This document shows, piece after piece, positions 23,773 to 35,430 of a stretch of 64,000 bases of DNA (position 1 is its first letter; the number at the start of each line of letters is the position of its first letter). Source of the stretch: Cannabis sativa (taxonomy: Eukaryota > Streptophyta > Magnoliopsida > Rosales > Cannabaceae); the NCBI RefSeq assembly GCF_029168945.1, contig NC_083604.1, forward strand, positions 71,998,211-72,062,210, given 5' to 3'. The notes below the pieces were generated by a model. That model had not been told where the DNA came from. It saw only the letters and a program-made list of their open reading frames with translations, and made no database searches. The position numbers were made by a program, and so were the translations under genes.

Positions 23773-25246
23773 TGTTGTGTTAAAATTAGATACGCAAGTG
23801 CACGTAGTCACAAACAAGTAATACAATGGTAAGTAAAAGAGTATCGTCTCCACAGGGACTGTGAAAATAAAATTTCTATTGCAAAAATTAATTACCAAGC
23901 AACAAGCCTAAAAACTAAAATTAAATGATTAATGAATCAACTAAAGGAGTAAGAAAAATAAGTAAATTAACTCAAAAGTAGATGCAAGATGAAAATAAAA
24001 TTTAGTTGTAAGCTTTTGAAATGTGAAAGGCTTGAACTATTGAATCCCCCTATGTTTAGCAAAAACTGTGCGTTTTTGCTGCAGCAAAAAGTTAGCAAAT
24101 CTTTAGCAAAAATCTCAGGTTAACAAGAACTCCATTAAAGTGCACAAAACTCTTCCAAATTTTATGCAATCAACCCTTGGACCTGTTCAAACATATTCCT
24201 ATGCCAAGCAAGCTCAAGAATACCATTTCAAGCATAGTTCTCATTTGTTACACAAGGATATAACATATTCCTATGTTATTTCAAATTTAACCTAAAAAAA
24301 GATTAAGGACTTGTGTCATTCAAGCTAAGTCCATTACATTTAACCTTTCCAGAATTAAATATAACTCAATAATCAAGCTATTGGTGGCCAAACAATATCA
24401 AGAAATTAGCAATACACACACTTGAATGAACATGAGAATTTTTACTAAATATTTGCATAAGAAAATTTCTCAACTAAACATAGGGTTCTTCAACAATTCA
24501 AACCATTAAAAAGTTTAGCTCATAGCTAACTTAAGAACCACCATTACAAGATAAAACTTAGACATGGAGTTTGAATGTTAAGTTAAAGAAATTAAAAGAG
24601 AGAAGAAATTAAAAGAGAGAAGAAAGTAATAGCAAACAATAATGGAGGATTTTTCCAAAAGGATGGATGTTGAATCTTGTTGTGCTTCTCCTCTTTCCTC
24701 CTCCTTCTTCTTCTTCTTTCAATCTTCTTTTTTTTTCTGTGTAAAAATGGCAGCCCCAAGCTTCCTTTTCGTTCAGCCCCCTTTTTTTTCTCTAAATGGA
24801 GGCTCCTCTCTCTTCTCTCTCCTTAGGTTTTGTACCTTTTTGCCCCAAATAAACCCTACACATGTCATGTAGATAGCCTCTCCATGTAATAGCTCCAGCC
24901 ACCACTCTTATATTGCCACATCATCTCCACAAATGCCACCTCTTTTAATGAAATGCCAACTCACCCTTTTTCTAAGAAAATAAAACACATCAGCCACAAA
25001 TCTGTTTGCTGCAGCAAAAACTTCACAGAATTTCAGCAAAATTAAGAACATGACTAACTTGCTATTTTCTTTGCCAATTTATGCACAAGAGTTATTGATT
25101 TTAACTAACAACTTCAAAATACACACAAAGACATAAAACACTGAAACTTTCACAAATTAAGAGACAAACATAATTTAAATGACACACAATTACATAAAAA
25201 ATATGCTTAAAGTGATATCAAATAACTCTTTACTCAAGAGTTATCA
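23773..25246 (-). repeat. 5' LTR of the Athila element
   Basis: Carries promoter and leader for the minus-strand transcript. Bounded on the outside by the target copy ATTTT (25247-25251) and on the inside by the primer site. Its block at 25006-25042 retains the words GCTGCAGC, CACAGAA and TTCAGCAAA that are altered in the other LTR. Confidence 0.95.
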
Positions 25247-25251
25247 ATTTT

Positions 25252-26293
25252 CCTATGAATGCTAATTAAAGGTTAATCCTTGTGCTATCCCATCAGTCGC
25301 ATAGAAGACATGTCTTGTCTCACTAAGTTCTTACTTTAGAGTTTACCTTATGCACACATAACAAACATCAATTTCTACACCTACAGAAAAGACTATGTAG
25401 AGCCTAAAGGTAAAGGTAAGATGTACCAATCACCCGAGAATATTCTATTTCTCTGCTTATAAATAAAGAAGAAATATAAGAGAAAATGACATCGAAAAAA
25501 TCCAAAGAAAAAGTAAAACTTTAAAACTGTAAGAGCGAATATCCTCTCAAGTAATAATAATATTATATATTAATAAAAGAGGCTCGTCGTGGACTAAGGT
25601 CAATTAATACCTGAACTACGAAAAAAATCCTCTCCTCTATTCACAATTAATTTTCTTAAAACAAGATTAAGAAGTTGCCGAAAATCTTGATCAACACATG
25701 TATTAGTATTGTAGTTAATATTTATCATGACTTTAAGAGAAAAAAAAGGGAGAGAAAGATTGATGAAAAAAAAAACTATATATAAAAAATGAGAATGGTG
25801 AGTGGTGATGTTACTTTTAATAAAATTTGTGGTCATCTATGTGAGGTTGTGGATAATGAATGAAAGAGATAAGAGGATGAGTTGTGAGAGATGAAAAAAT
25901 TAAGATAGTAACATCATGTATTTTAATATGAAGAGTCGTGTGAAAATTCATAAAACTCAAATTTCCCATTGACAATTCCTATATGAGTACAAAAACAGAG
26001 ATAGGTTTAATATTACATTGCATGGTGCATGCCGATGCAATATTCCATGGACTCCCTCGTGTGCACATTATGAGTTTTTTTTTAATGGACATTATGAGGT
26101 TAAAGAAAAGGAATAATAAATATTTGTTTTATAGATAAATTTTTATTTAAAAAATGTTTATTTCTATCACTAATATCCATGAATTATATAGATTTTAATA
26201 AGTTGATTTTTAATTTTTTTTAGGAAAATTAATTTCTAAATATATAAGTATTGACAAGTTGATCTCTAAATTTTGTTCTTTAGCAAATTATAA
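25252..26293. other. intergenic AT-rich DNA
   Basis: No gene seen. The minus-strand frame 25600-25836 is low complexity and lacks any recognisable motif. Confidence 0.55.
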
Positions 26294-26497
26294 GCCTCTA
26301 TAGATTTTGTTTTACAAGAATGTAGAGGTTTGTTAACTTCATTAGTGTCTGTTGATTGTTGTTTTGTTAAACGGTCTGCTAATAGGCTTGCGCATGCTTT
26401 AGCGCGAGCTTCTCTTTATGAGGCTGATCGTGTTTTTAGTGGGAATTCTTTATCTGCTTGTTATTCTTCCATAGTTTTGGAAGATTTGATTGAATAA
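26294..26497 (+). pseudogene. C-terminal RNase H fragment of a LINE (5'-truncated)
   Basis: One open stretch reads DFVLQECRGLLTSL, then CCFVKRSANRLAHALARAS and a stop at 26495. FVKRSANxxAHxLARAS is the conserved tail of the RNase H domain fused to plant LINE reverse transcriptases. It is followed at once by an AATAAA-rich, A-rich tail (26498-26530), as expected at a LINE 3' end. Everything upstream is missing, consistent with 5' truncation at target-primed insertion. Confidence 0.75.
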
Positions 26498-26530
26498 AGC
26501 TACTTTATTTTCAATAAAATAAAATAATAG

Positions 26531-27297
26531 TATTTTTGCTGACGTTTATTTTATGTTTATTTTATTTTTGTTAATTTTAGATATCTTTTATATAAATATG
26601 TATTGTCAAATATAAAAATAATTTTTATTTATACTATTTTTATAAAATACACCAAAATTAAAAAAATTGAAAAAAACATACATTAAAAAATAAATACGTA
26701 TAAATAAAAGATTTTTTTAAGTAAATTATATTTCATGGTTTTTTTTTTTCAAAATTTGTAGCTTTGTGCAATTAGGTGTGCTTAATGTAACCATTTTAAT
26801 TAGTTAACTAATGAATACTATGATTTAAGAAATTACATATAAATGATAATTTTTTTAAGAAATGAGTGCGTTTTGTTACACTTGTTTAATTAGTTTTTTG
26901 TTATTATTGTTTCTCGTTGGACATGTGTTACCACCACAAGGAGGAAGTGAATGATGACGTGACATCCAATAGTGGCGTGACATAAGCCATGAGGCGTCCA
27001 TATCAGGATATAGCTTGATCGGAAATTAGTTCCAACGAGAAGACAATAGCTCCCGAGAAGTTGCTCATGGAAAGATGCCCCCAACATTTTCAGATTAAAG
27101 TCTCAAAAGGCAACTGAAGGAGCCTCCAAGACCAAATGTCACATGGGGAGACTGGCTTAGGGGAAGCCTACGGGAGGTTGGCTCCGGATGTTTACTCAAC
27201 ACGTCGACGTGAAACGTGCTTGATACACTTGCTTAAATTGGAAGGATACTATAGCATGTCCTTCTGTAAATTAAGTAAAGATGAGACTTTTACAAAA
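26531..27297. other. intergenic DNA, partly repeat-like, no gene
   Basis: An AT-rich first half, then about 300 bases of mixed composition (26930-27290) that looks like a piece of an LTR or another repeat. I could find no ends or domain. Frames at 26890-27087 and 27136-27363 show no known motif. Confidence 0.45.
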
Positions 27298-27481
27298 GAG
27301 TATTGTTATTGGTCATCAGTGGTGCCTAACACCCTTAAGAAGTGTTGTCTTGCGATTGGCTAGTGATACTCCCTAAAAATTATTATATTAAACTATATGG
27401 GACCCGATACTAAATTAGACCAATAGCGATATTGACATGTAAGAGGGTGCTTGACACCACTGGTACCTTTTAACATTTCTC
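27298..27481. mobile_element. 184-bp MITE with long terminal inverted repeats
   Basis: The left arm (GAGTATTGTTATTGGTC, then CAGTGGTGCCTAACACCCTT) is the reverse complement, with scattered changes, of the right arm (AGGGTGCTTGACACCACTGG, then ACCTTTTAACATTTCTC). The inverted repeat runs about 50 bp and continues weakly through GCGATTGG/CCAATAGCG. No coding capacity. A truncated relative lies at 6094-6175. Confidence 0.7.
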
Positions 27482-27916
27482 TTTACAAAATGTGCAACAT
27501 TTACGAAATTAAAATAAGCATGGGGATACGCACACTCACTACTTTGACATATTCCTTTCCAATAACAAAAATGGTGGCTTGTTTCTGCGCCTTGCATTTG
27601 TAACATCAACAAAGAACAAGTCACATTAATTTCACATACCATCCCAATTAAACCTTTGTAATTAGGCCGAACATTAAGATTAATCTTATAATCAATTGTA
27701 AATTATCTCATTAAAAGGTTAAGCAAATTTAACTAACTATATAATTCTTTGCTAATTTGGTCCATGAGTAGAACTTGCCTATAAATAAAACCTTTCCCTA
27801 TTGTAAAAGGATATTTTTTACAATAATACAAATAGCATTTTCATAAGCAAATTGACAATAAATAAATAAATTAAGTATATTTAAAAAAAGAAAACACATA
27901 ATAATAATATTATAAT

Positions 27917-28282
27917 GAGTAATTTGCGGTATAAATAATTAAGTTTAACTCTCGATTGTAAATATATACTTATGGTTAATTTTTGGCAGAAATAATACTT
28001 AAATTATATTTTTGAAACTTTGTAGGTACATTATCGTTAAATGTTAAGTCATTTTCCACGTGTCATTTCTAATTGGTATATTTAAACTATTTTTTAAAAA
28101 ATAAAAATTTAATGATTTGGACTAATCAGGGATTGTCACTTGACAATTTACTTAACACTTGACAGTCAGGTATCTACAGAAGTTTTAAAATTATAACTTA
28201 GGTATTATTATCGTTAAAAATTAAACTTAAATATTTATTTACAACTATGAATTAAAATAAATATTTATACGATAAATTACTC
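27917..28282. mobile_element. 366-bp MULE-type MITE, 9-bp TSD TATTATAAT
   Basis: Starts GAGTAATTTGCGGTATAAAT and ends ATTTATACGATAAATTACTC. The inverted repeats extend over roughly 120 bases per side with mismatches. An exact 9-bp direct repeat TATTATAAT flanks it at 27908-27916 and 28283-28291. The TSD length points to Mutator-like transposition. No reading frame. Confidence 0.85.
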
Positions 28283-28291
28283 TATTATAAT

Positions 28292-29040
28292 TAAAAAAGA
28301 TTGTATTACTTAAAGAAAGAAAGAAAAAAAGAGATTGTACTAGTATCACTCATTTTGTAAATGAAAAAAGTATCTGATAAATTTAGCACACTTTTTATGG
28401 TATCGCTCATTTTATATTAGTACTATACAAATCAAATTTAACACACATTTAATTAGTATGTGAAAAATTTAGGATAATTAATTTTAGCAAGAAATCTACT
28501 TTTTACAAATATAATAAAATATGACAATTCATAACAAATTTAGCATTCAATTAAAGATGGTCTAAGGTGCATACATATATTCATTTTTGCTCTAATTCTT
28601 AGTCTATTGTCACCATTCATACTCATAGTGGGAGCCTAACCAAAAGGCAACTTGGAAATATTAAATGTGTACATATAGAAAACTATTTAGTGGAAAGGTG
28701 TAAGGTATTGTTACTATAGGGTAATTTAAATTAAACCCATGATTAAAAGAGCAAGTTGTAGAAGTAGAAGTGGAGGTACTGGTTTTTGGTCTTTTTTTTT
28801 GAAAAAAATAAAATAAAATAAAATAAAATTTGAAGTTAATAATAATAATATAAGTAATGGAGCACACTACTCTACTGCCTTCGTTTTCTCACTGCGGTCC
28901 CCATGAATGGATATTGGGGACCTCAAAGCTTGAATATAAATAAATACATATACATCTCAACCAATTATTCATTTTAATTACTATATTCTAACCTTTTTGT
29001 TTTGTTTGGTCACTTAAAATATATCTATATATATATATAT
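28292..29040. other. AT-rich intergenic DNA
   Basis: No gene or bounded repeat seen. Ends in a (TA)n run at 29025-29040 that served as the target of the next element. Confidence 0.55.
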
Positions 29041-30462
29041 GGGTGACTATTTAATGGTTACATTTTTATTGTAACCATATGGTTACATTTTTCTTTAACC
29101 TGTAATAGCAGGTTACTAATAGGTAAACTTTCCTTTTTTAGATTTAATTAATTATAATTAACTATTTTCTTAAAATAATTAATTAAATAGACATTCCTTT
29201 TTTAGAATTATTTAATTATAATTAACTATTTTCTTAAAATAATTAATTAAATATTTACCTAGACCTCTTTTAGCAATTAATATTTATATTTAAATCCTTA
29301 CTTGACTTATTTTAATAATTAAATAATTTAATTATAATATTTACAATAAAATTTATTTTTTTTTACAAAAATTAAACTTCTTTTGACACAAATTAAAATT
29401 CTCTTCTTATAATAAATTTTCAAATAATTAATTATTTTTAAATGATATTTAATTATTTTGTTACAATTATATGAACTAAGTATGAGGCCTCAAGCTAATC
29501 AATCGATAACAAGTGCAGCCATTTTTTTTCTAAAAAATCCTTCAACTTATTTCATTTTTTACTTTTTAAATATTTAAATAAAAAAATTAAATAATTAAGT
29601 GTAATAATTTAAAATTAAGATTACAAGTATAATAAAATTTAAATTATGAAATTATATGTGTATAATTTTAAATTATAAAAAGTTTTGCTATAAAATTTTA
29701 AATAATTTAATGGCACATTTACTATACAGTAATCAGAATCGGAATAAATTAATGGAGAAATGTAACGGAATAAATGAAAAATAATCGGAATCAATATTTG
29801 TAATATGTTGTTTACTAAAATCTTTTAGAAATGGAATAGTTGTGATTTATCTTGTTTACTTTATTAGGAAACGTAATCGGAATGCTTAAATTGACTAAAT
29901 TGCCCTTTTGAGTTAAACTATATTATATGGTAGTTATTTTGCAAGACATATTTTAAAGGACAAAATTGTCATTATATATTTAATATTAAAAAATAAAATA
30001 AAAATAATAAAAATCCATTACCCTTAATGGCATTCCTTACAAAATTGGTGGGAGAAGTTCTCCCTTTCTTTTCTCCCTTATTTAATCAACTTCTCCCTTT
30101 CCTAATTTTAATAATGCAAGTAAACAAATGTAAGGGAATGATTACCTTACTATTGATTCCCATTACTTATTAGTAAACATGCCATAAGTATAAAAAAATA
30201 AATTGTTAAAAGATCCTTATATAGTAATAAATTGCAAAAAATTAATTAATAATTATAATTAATTTAATTTTAAAATATAATTAATCTTAATTAAAGTTTT
30301 ATAAGGAAATAAATGATTAGGTTACTTTCAGGTTACAAGTTATTTATTATTTATTTTTATTTAATTTCCAAAATAATCACAACCATTTAATAGTAATCCA
30401 ATGGCTTAAAAAAATGTAACCATGATGGTTATAATAAAAATGTAACCATTGAAACCTCTTCC
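29041..30462. mobile_element. 1.42-kb non-autonomous DNA transposon with TGGTTACATTTTT repeats in both ends
   Basis: The left end has AATGGTTACATTTTTATTG, TAACCATATGGTTACATTTTT. The right end, in reverse complement, has AATGGTTACATTTTTATTA, TAACCATCATGGTTACATTTTT. Outer flanks are TATATATAT and ATACATATA, compatible with a 9-bp duplication in a TA-rich target. The interior is AT-rich with no transposase and carries another small element (29711-30184). Confidence 0.6.
29711..30184. mobile_element. 474-bp Tourist/Harbinger-like MITE, TSD TAA, nested in the 29041-30462 element
   Basis: Ends are TGGCACATTTACTATACAGT and, in reverse complement, TGGCATGTTTACTAATAAGT. Both are followed by AATCGGAAT/AATGGGAAT-type words. 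The direct repeat TAA at 29708-29710 and 30185-30187 fits the 3-bp target duplication of PIF/Harbinger elements. Confidence 0.6.
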
Positions 30463-30719
30463 ATACATATATATATATATTTTAAAAAAACTTTAAGAGA
30501 TCCCATACCTAACGTAATCTTCATTATTTGCGTGTGAGCTGACTTGTGTAAGATATAGAATATAGTACTTTAACTTTTTCTTGGATTAGGGAATTATATA
30601 CCACATTTTCTTATAGATTTAATTACAATACACCATTTTATATATTTCCTCTAATTTGCTTTAGCTAGGTTGTATCAAAATCCTAGCTATCTTATTTGAC
30701 AATTGATCTATCTTTTTTT

Positions 30720-31665
30720 TTTTTAATAGAAATAGAATTTGATTTAAGAAAACAAATCGTCTAACAAACAAGACACAAGCTCAGTGTGAATAGTACTTCT
30801 ATTGAAGATTCGATTTGGAAAAAAATAAGAAGTTCTAACAAAATTATGAACCATGTCGTTAGCAGAACAATAAAAAAAAAAAAGAGAGACTAATCCAATA
30901 TTTACAGTCATTAACAAGTAAATCAAAATAAGAGGTCATCAATAACTACTCGCGAATGGCCTCAGCTGCCACTAAATAGTCTGTAAGAATCACAGTCGAC
31001 CATGCCTTATCCTTAATCCAATTGAGAGCTTCCCTAATATCCATAACCTCAGCCAACTTAAGTTCCACATCATGACCATATAACAAAAAGTACGAGCTTC
31101 AATAAGTCCACCTTGATGATCTAAAGCTATTAGAGCAAATCTAAATTAATGAGTCGCAGTGAATAATGAAACATTATTATTTATCTTGATTTGATTCTCT
31201 TGAGGCTTTACCTAAATCCTGACACCACCTTGTGCCACACCACTAAGCACTGGTGTATGGTTATCCTTTATTTGAGCACTCTTCCATTGTTCAAAGTACA
31301 ACATTGCTCATTCACACGAAGAATTTTCTAATTCCAAACAAACTCATTTTGAGCCCAAAAAATAGCCCAACTAACATCACCTACCATTTCTTGCTTCTCC
31401 TTACCCACCCAAGCTCCAACCTGTTGGAATCAAATAAAGAAATCATTCCCAACATTAGATAATAACCCGACGTCAATATTAGCTCTATCTAGACACTATG
31501 CAGAAAATGGACAAAAGATAAGACTATGAACAATAGTCTCATCATCACGCAAAAAAAGAGGGCAATGTCTTTGAATTAGAAAATGTTTTAGACTCATTTG
31601 ATACATTGTGGGAAGACACCAAGTGCTATTACGCCATATAAGATTTCTTACCTACAAGAGTTGTC
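30720..31665 (-). pseudogene. LINE pseudogene: reverse-transcriptase zinc finger and RNase H end
   Basis: Minus-strand translation across frame breaks gives a zf-RVT-like segment (WCLPTMYQMSLKHFL, RHCPLFLRDDETIVHSLIFCPF), then an RNase H end (FYCSANDMVHNFVRTSYFF, where functional copies have FVKRSAN..AH.LARAS). Several stops and frame changes show long decay. The 5' side stops near 31665, next to a CACTA-like end. The LINE piece at 35431-36080 has the same orientation and could be the upstream part of the same insertion. Confidence 0.6.
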
Positions 31666-31677
31666 ATAAGTCACACC

Positions 31678-32420
31678 ACACTATAAGAGTTGTCACTTTT
31701 ATCAGTATATTTGGTCAAATACGCCAGCAAAAGGGGTGGCTTCCAATCCCTAATTTAACACGTTGACTTTTTGTCAGTGCTTATTTGTGTCGAAAAAATA
31801 AGATTTTCGCAACGCATTTTGTAAATTTTGTCAAAAAAAAGGCTAAGAGGGAACCACCAAAAGGCGCGTATAATTTTTGGCGGTTTAATATAATTTTGCC
31901 AGTAAGCGCAGACAAAAGTTCCAAATGTTTGGTGTGAAATTTCTCGCAATTGAATAGGTTTTAGCAGGGACTAAAATATTTTATCGACGCATTTACCAAA
32001 AAAATTATGGGAAAATTCCCATGTGGGAATTGGTTTTGGAGCTGGGGCAATAAAGTTTTATTGGTGCATATATGCACTGGCAAAAGTGAACCATTTAATA
32101 AATCTATCGTTTCAATTTAGGGTTTCAGTTAAATCTTTTGCCGGTGCAACCAAATGTGCCAGCAAAGATAACATACCTAAATACGATATGCACCCTTCTT
32201 CTTTGTCATTCTTCTTCTTCTCTCCTTCTCTCTACACTCTCTCTCTCTATATATCCCAGCCCCATCGCCACCACCGTCCGAGCAGCCCGGTCACCACCAC
32301 CGCACTACCACCACAACCTAAGGCCAACCGCCACCACTACAATCCAAAATCTCCTACCCTTTATTAAGAAAACTACTCCAAAAATCTCGGTCCCCTTTGC
32401 CCACTAAAAAAACCAGCACT
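31678..32420 (+). mobile_element. CACTA-like element end with subterminal repeats and a leader-like segment
   Basis: Begins CACTATAAGAGTTGTCAC, close to the CACTACAAGAA terminus of the complete CACTA in this window. Variants of TTTGCC(G/A)G and GCCAGCAAA then recur at 31720-32165. From 32185 a CT-rich, then CCACC-rich stretch looks like a plant 5' UTR and Pro/Thr-rich first exon. No opposite CACTA terminus was found, so it is incomplete. Overlapping frames at 32023-32407 show no domain. Confidence 0.4.
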
Positions 32421-32429
32421 GCCCCCGCC

Positions 32430-33175
32430 ACACAACTTTGCCTGCTGATTGAGCCCATTCAGTCGCCACCACTACCTCCCCCCTCTCAGTCAATGTATTT
32501 GTTATTTTGTAATTTTTTTATAATTATTTATTTGTATTTTGTTTATACGTGGGTATAATTTTTTGTATATATATGCATAAGTATATATTCATATTATTTT
32601 AATTTTTATTATTTTTTTACTTTAAATCTTTATGTATATGTATGTATATTTTTGTGTATGTGTATATGTGTAAATATATGTATATATACTAGGTTATTGT
32701 TATATGCATGTATACTTAGTTCTATTTTAAGTTTTTATTTTTATGTGTATTTAAAATTTTATAAATCAAAGGAAACAAATTAATTTTTTAATTTTTTTTA
32801 GAAAATATTTAAAGTTTTAAAAAATTGAGGAAAATAAATATAAAATTTAAGAATATTAAAATTGAACATACTTTCCAATATTAAAAAATAATAATGTTAC
32901 AAATAATATATTAATATTTATATATATTTAAATAAAACCGTTAAATTTAACGTAATATTCTTATATTGTTAAAACATTTTGTTAAATCAATAAAAACCAT
33001 TAGATAGCCAGATTATATATATAAAGATATAAGTATGTGTATATATATTATGTATATATGTAACTATATATATGTGTGTGTGAGTATCTATATATGTTTA
33101 TGCATATGTGTGAGTATGTATACGGTGTATGTATATATGTGTATGCTATTTTTTATTTATATTTGTGTATATATG
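32430..33175. other. low-complexity TATG/TATA-rich DNA
   Basis: Runs of TATATGTATATGTGTA and AT-rich sequence with no gene. Likely the interior of a decayed repeat. Confidence 0.6.
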
Positions 33176-34020
33176 TGTTAACGCAAATTTTCTTTAACTA
33201 AATAAATAGCTTTTTTTTTGCAATAAATACTCTACGGAAATAAATGAAAATAAATGACACCAGATATTTTATGTGGTTTTGTAGTTAAAATCTACATACT
33301 CTACGAGTCCTTATTATTAGAGATATTTTTTGGATACAAAATACAATCTCAATATTTGAAATAATAAGATTTTCTCTCTCAATTTTGTTGTCCTTTTTCC
33401 CATGAATTTTGCCCTTATTTATTGGAATATAGGTTGGCAGTTATTCCTTTGAAATTGATTCATTTATAACTGTTCATGAAACGTGGACAATCCCCACGTT
33501 TCATTTATTTACATATGAGATAATATCTAATAACTACTCAACCGCTCCTCATTTTTATCCATTAGATAGACGATTATGCTGACTTGGAAGGTTGTATCTC
33601 ATCAGACATGAGTTCTCCTTCTTGTCCATCTTAATAGGAAAAAAGTGTTGGAAATAATTCATCTTGTTATATCCCTTCATTAGTATTAGCAATGCGAGGT
33701 GATCATCACTCTATGTCTAACGCGAGGCGGTTGAGTGTGCTACTTTTATTCAGCTCGGGTGGGAGAATATCATCTTCTTGTATATTTAACTGAGTTTATC
33801 CCGAGGCAGATATATGTCTCGTCAATACTAGTTTAAGAGTTATTATTCTTGTCTCGCGTAAGACTAAACAGTCAACGAGTTTGAATATTTTCTATCAAAC
33901 TTACATTTAATTGCAACAAGTTATCTAATTGCATTTAATGATACAACATCATTAGTATATTTTTTGAGTTGATTTACATTTCTTCTGTAGAACACGTGTA
34001 AGCTTTTGGTACATAGCTAA
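33176..34020. repeat. LTR-like sequence, ends not confirmed
   Basis: Starts TGTTAACGC and has the ATGACACCAGATATTTTATGTGG type of phrase also seen in Tork-type Ty1 LTRs (compare AATGAGACACAAGAATTTTAT near 35315). A candidate 3' end (TTCTGTAGAACA) lies near 34000, but the flanking 5-mers do not match. It may be a solo or degraded LTR. Confidence 0.3.
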
Positions 34021-34049
34021 ATTTCAGGTTTAACAACTTCTAATGGAAA

Positions 34050-35130
34050 TTATGCCAATGCCAACAACCTAACATTTGTGGTCATTTCTCATCATGACAC
34101 TTCAACCATCATTCCTTAAGTAATCAATGAACACATCCTTGTTTGGACTCATGTGGTAAGTATTGTCAAGGATCCATTCATCTTGATCCGTATGATCTGG
34201 TGCAGGCATGTCCAATCCTTGAAGTTTCATCTTTAACCTTGATTAATCTCCATTAGAATTGTAGTTGTCATCCACTACAACATTGGAATCACTGCCATTG
34301 TCTTCTTCTTCCTTGTTCTTCTTTTTACTGTCTCTTAATTCTCAACAATTTCTAATTAAGTGACCCACATTGCCACAATGGTAACACTTCCTGGTTTTCC
34401 TTGTTCTTGATTTGGATCTAGAATTTCCTCTAGATCTAGAATTATCTCTCGATCTTGAACTGCATTGTCTATGTTGTCTTCCTTGAGACATTAAAGCTTC
34501 ATTAGACATGGATTCTTGCTTTGCTACCTTTTTCCAATTCAATTAGCATTCCTTGATCTTAGAGTGCTCGTTACATCTTCTAAAGTGAGAGTGTCACTGC
34601 TATACATTATAACAATTCTCATTTCTTTAAATTGATTAGGCAAACAATTAAGAATAATTACAACTTTAATGGCTTCCGCATGTTGATAAGAGCCAAAATA
34701 GTTATATTCAAATCATCTAAATTTTGTTCTAAGGAAACAGTAGCATTCATCTTAAAACCATAAAACTTCTCTTTCAAGAAGATCTTTATAGCAGTGGACT
34801 TAGCCATGTAGATTTGATCGAGCTTGCTCCAAATTTCCATAGAAGTCTTCTCTCCAATAAGTTAAATAACTTATCCCAACATATTGTCTGCAAGGTTCAT
34901 TATTAGTGTAGATTGAGCCTACTTCATCACAGTATCGATTTCCTTCTTCTTGGCTGCAACAACTTCCTTCTCTGATTTCTCAACACTTTCTTTAAGCGCC
35001 GAATCAAGTTTCTGGTAATATCAATATGGCCACAATCTTCTCCTTCCATAGGCTAAAGTATCATGATCCATCAAACCTTTCAAGATCAAATCTTACACAA
35101 GATGAAGCCATGTTTGAGTGGTTCTTAAAT
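34050..35130 (-). pseudogene. Ty1/Copia gag-protease remnant (Tork-like)
   Basis: Minus-strand translation gives a UBN2-type Gag (MEIWSKLDQIYMAKSTA, IKIFLKEKFYGFKMN, LDDLNITIL), a basic Arg/Ser stretch, a zinc knuckle CYHCGNVGHLIRNC (CX2CX4HX4C, 34345-34386), and the start of protease (WILDNTYHMSPNKDVF, where the catalytic DSG reads DNT). Stops and frame breaks separate these parts, and no integrase or RT follows. The primer site and an LTR lie just upstream on the same strand. Confidence 0.75.
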
Positions 35131-35174
35131 CTTAACAGCTTGTTAAGATTGAGTTTTCCTCCTCAAAGTTCCTA

Positions 35175-35186
35175 GCTCTGATACCA
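35175..35186 (-). other. primer-binding site (tRNA-iMet type) of the Tork-like remnant
   Basis: The minus strand reads TGGTATCAGAGC, the standard initiator-Met-tRNA primer site of plant Ty1 elements. It abuts an LTR end (ATTACAACA) on its 5' side. Confidence 0.85.
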
Positions 35187-35430
35187 CTGTTGTAATCATA
35201 CAACACAGAACTCCAACCAAAGAACATTCAAACAAGTTGAAACCAATCACAACAAGATTAACAAATATGCAATCAAAACTAGAAATCAAAACAAAGATTA
35301 AAATGCAGAAAATGAAATAATGAGACACAAGAATTTTATACAGGTTTAGCTAAACAAATGACCAACTTTCTATTACTCTTCTGAGTTATCTTCTCAATTA
35401 ATGTGATGAATTATAAGTTTAAGTTGTTAA
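35187..35430 (-). repeat. partial 5' LTR of the Tork-like remnant
   Basis: Lies directly upstream of the primer site on the minus strand and ends ATGATTACAACA. The outer edge is taken as about 35430, where LINE coding similarity begins on the other side. Only about 240 bases are present and no partner LTR was found, so it may be truncated. Confidence 0.5.

Larger units (their letters stand above)
12157..25246 (-). mobile_element. complete Athila-lineage Ty3/Gypsy retrotransposon (13.1 kb), TSD ATTTT
   Basis: Two 1474-bp LTRs (12157-13630 and 23773-25246) bound the element. The target duplication ATTTT is at 12152-12156 and 25247-25251. On the minus strand the order is 5' LTR, tRNA-Asp-type primer site, gag-pol frame (23646-18160), a long non-coding stretch, an extra ORF (16531-15204), a G-rich polypurine tract next to 13630, and the 3' LTR. 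Apart from one cluster of differences, I see only two base changes between the LTRs, so the insertion looks recent. Gag-pol is open throughout, so gag-pol itself appears functional. Confidence 0.95.

Noticed and set aside
27136..27363. 75-codon plus-strand ORF
   Set aside because: Runs into the MITE starting at 27298 and has no motif; its stop and last third belong to the transposon.
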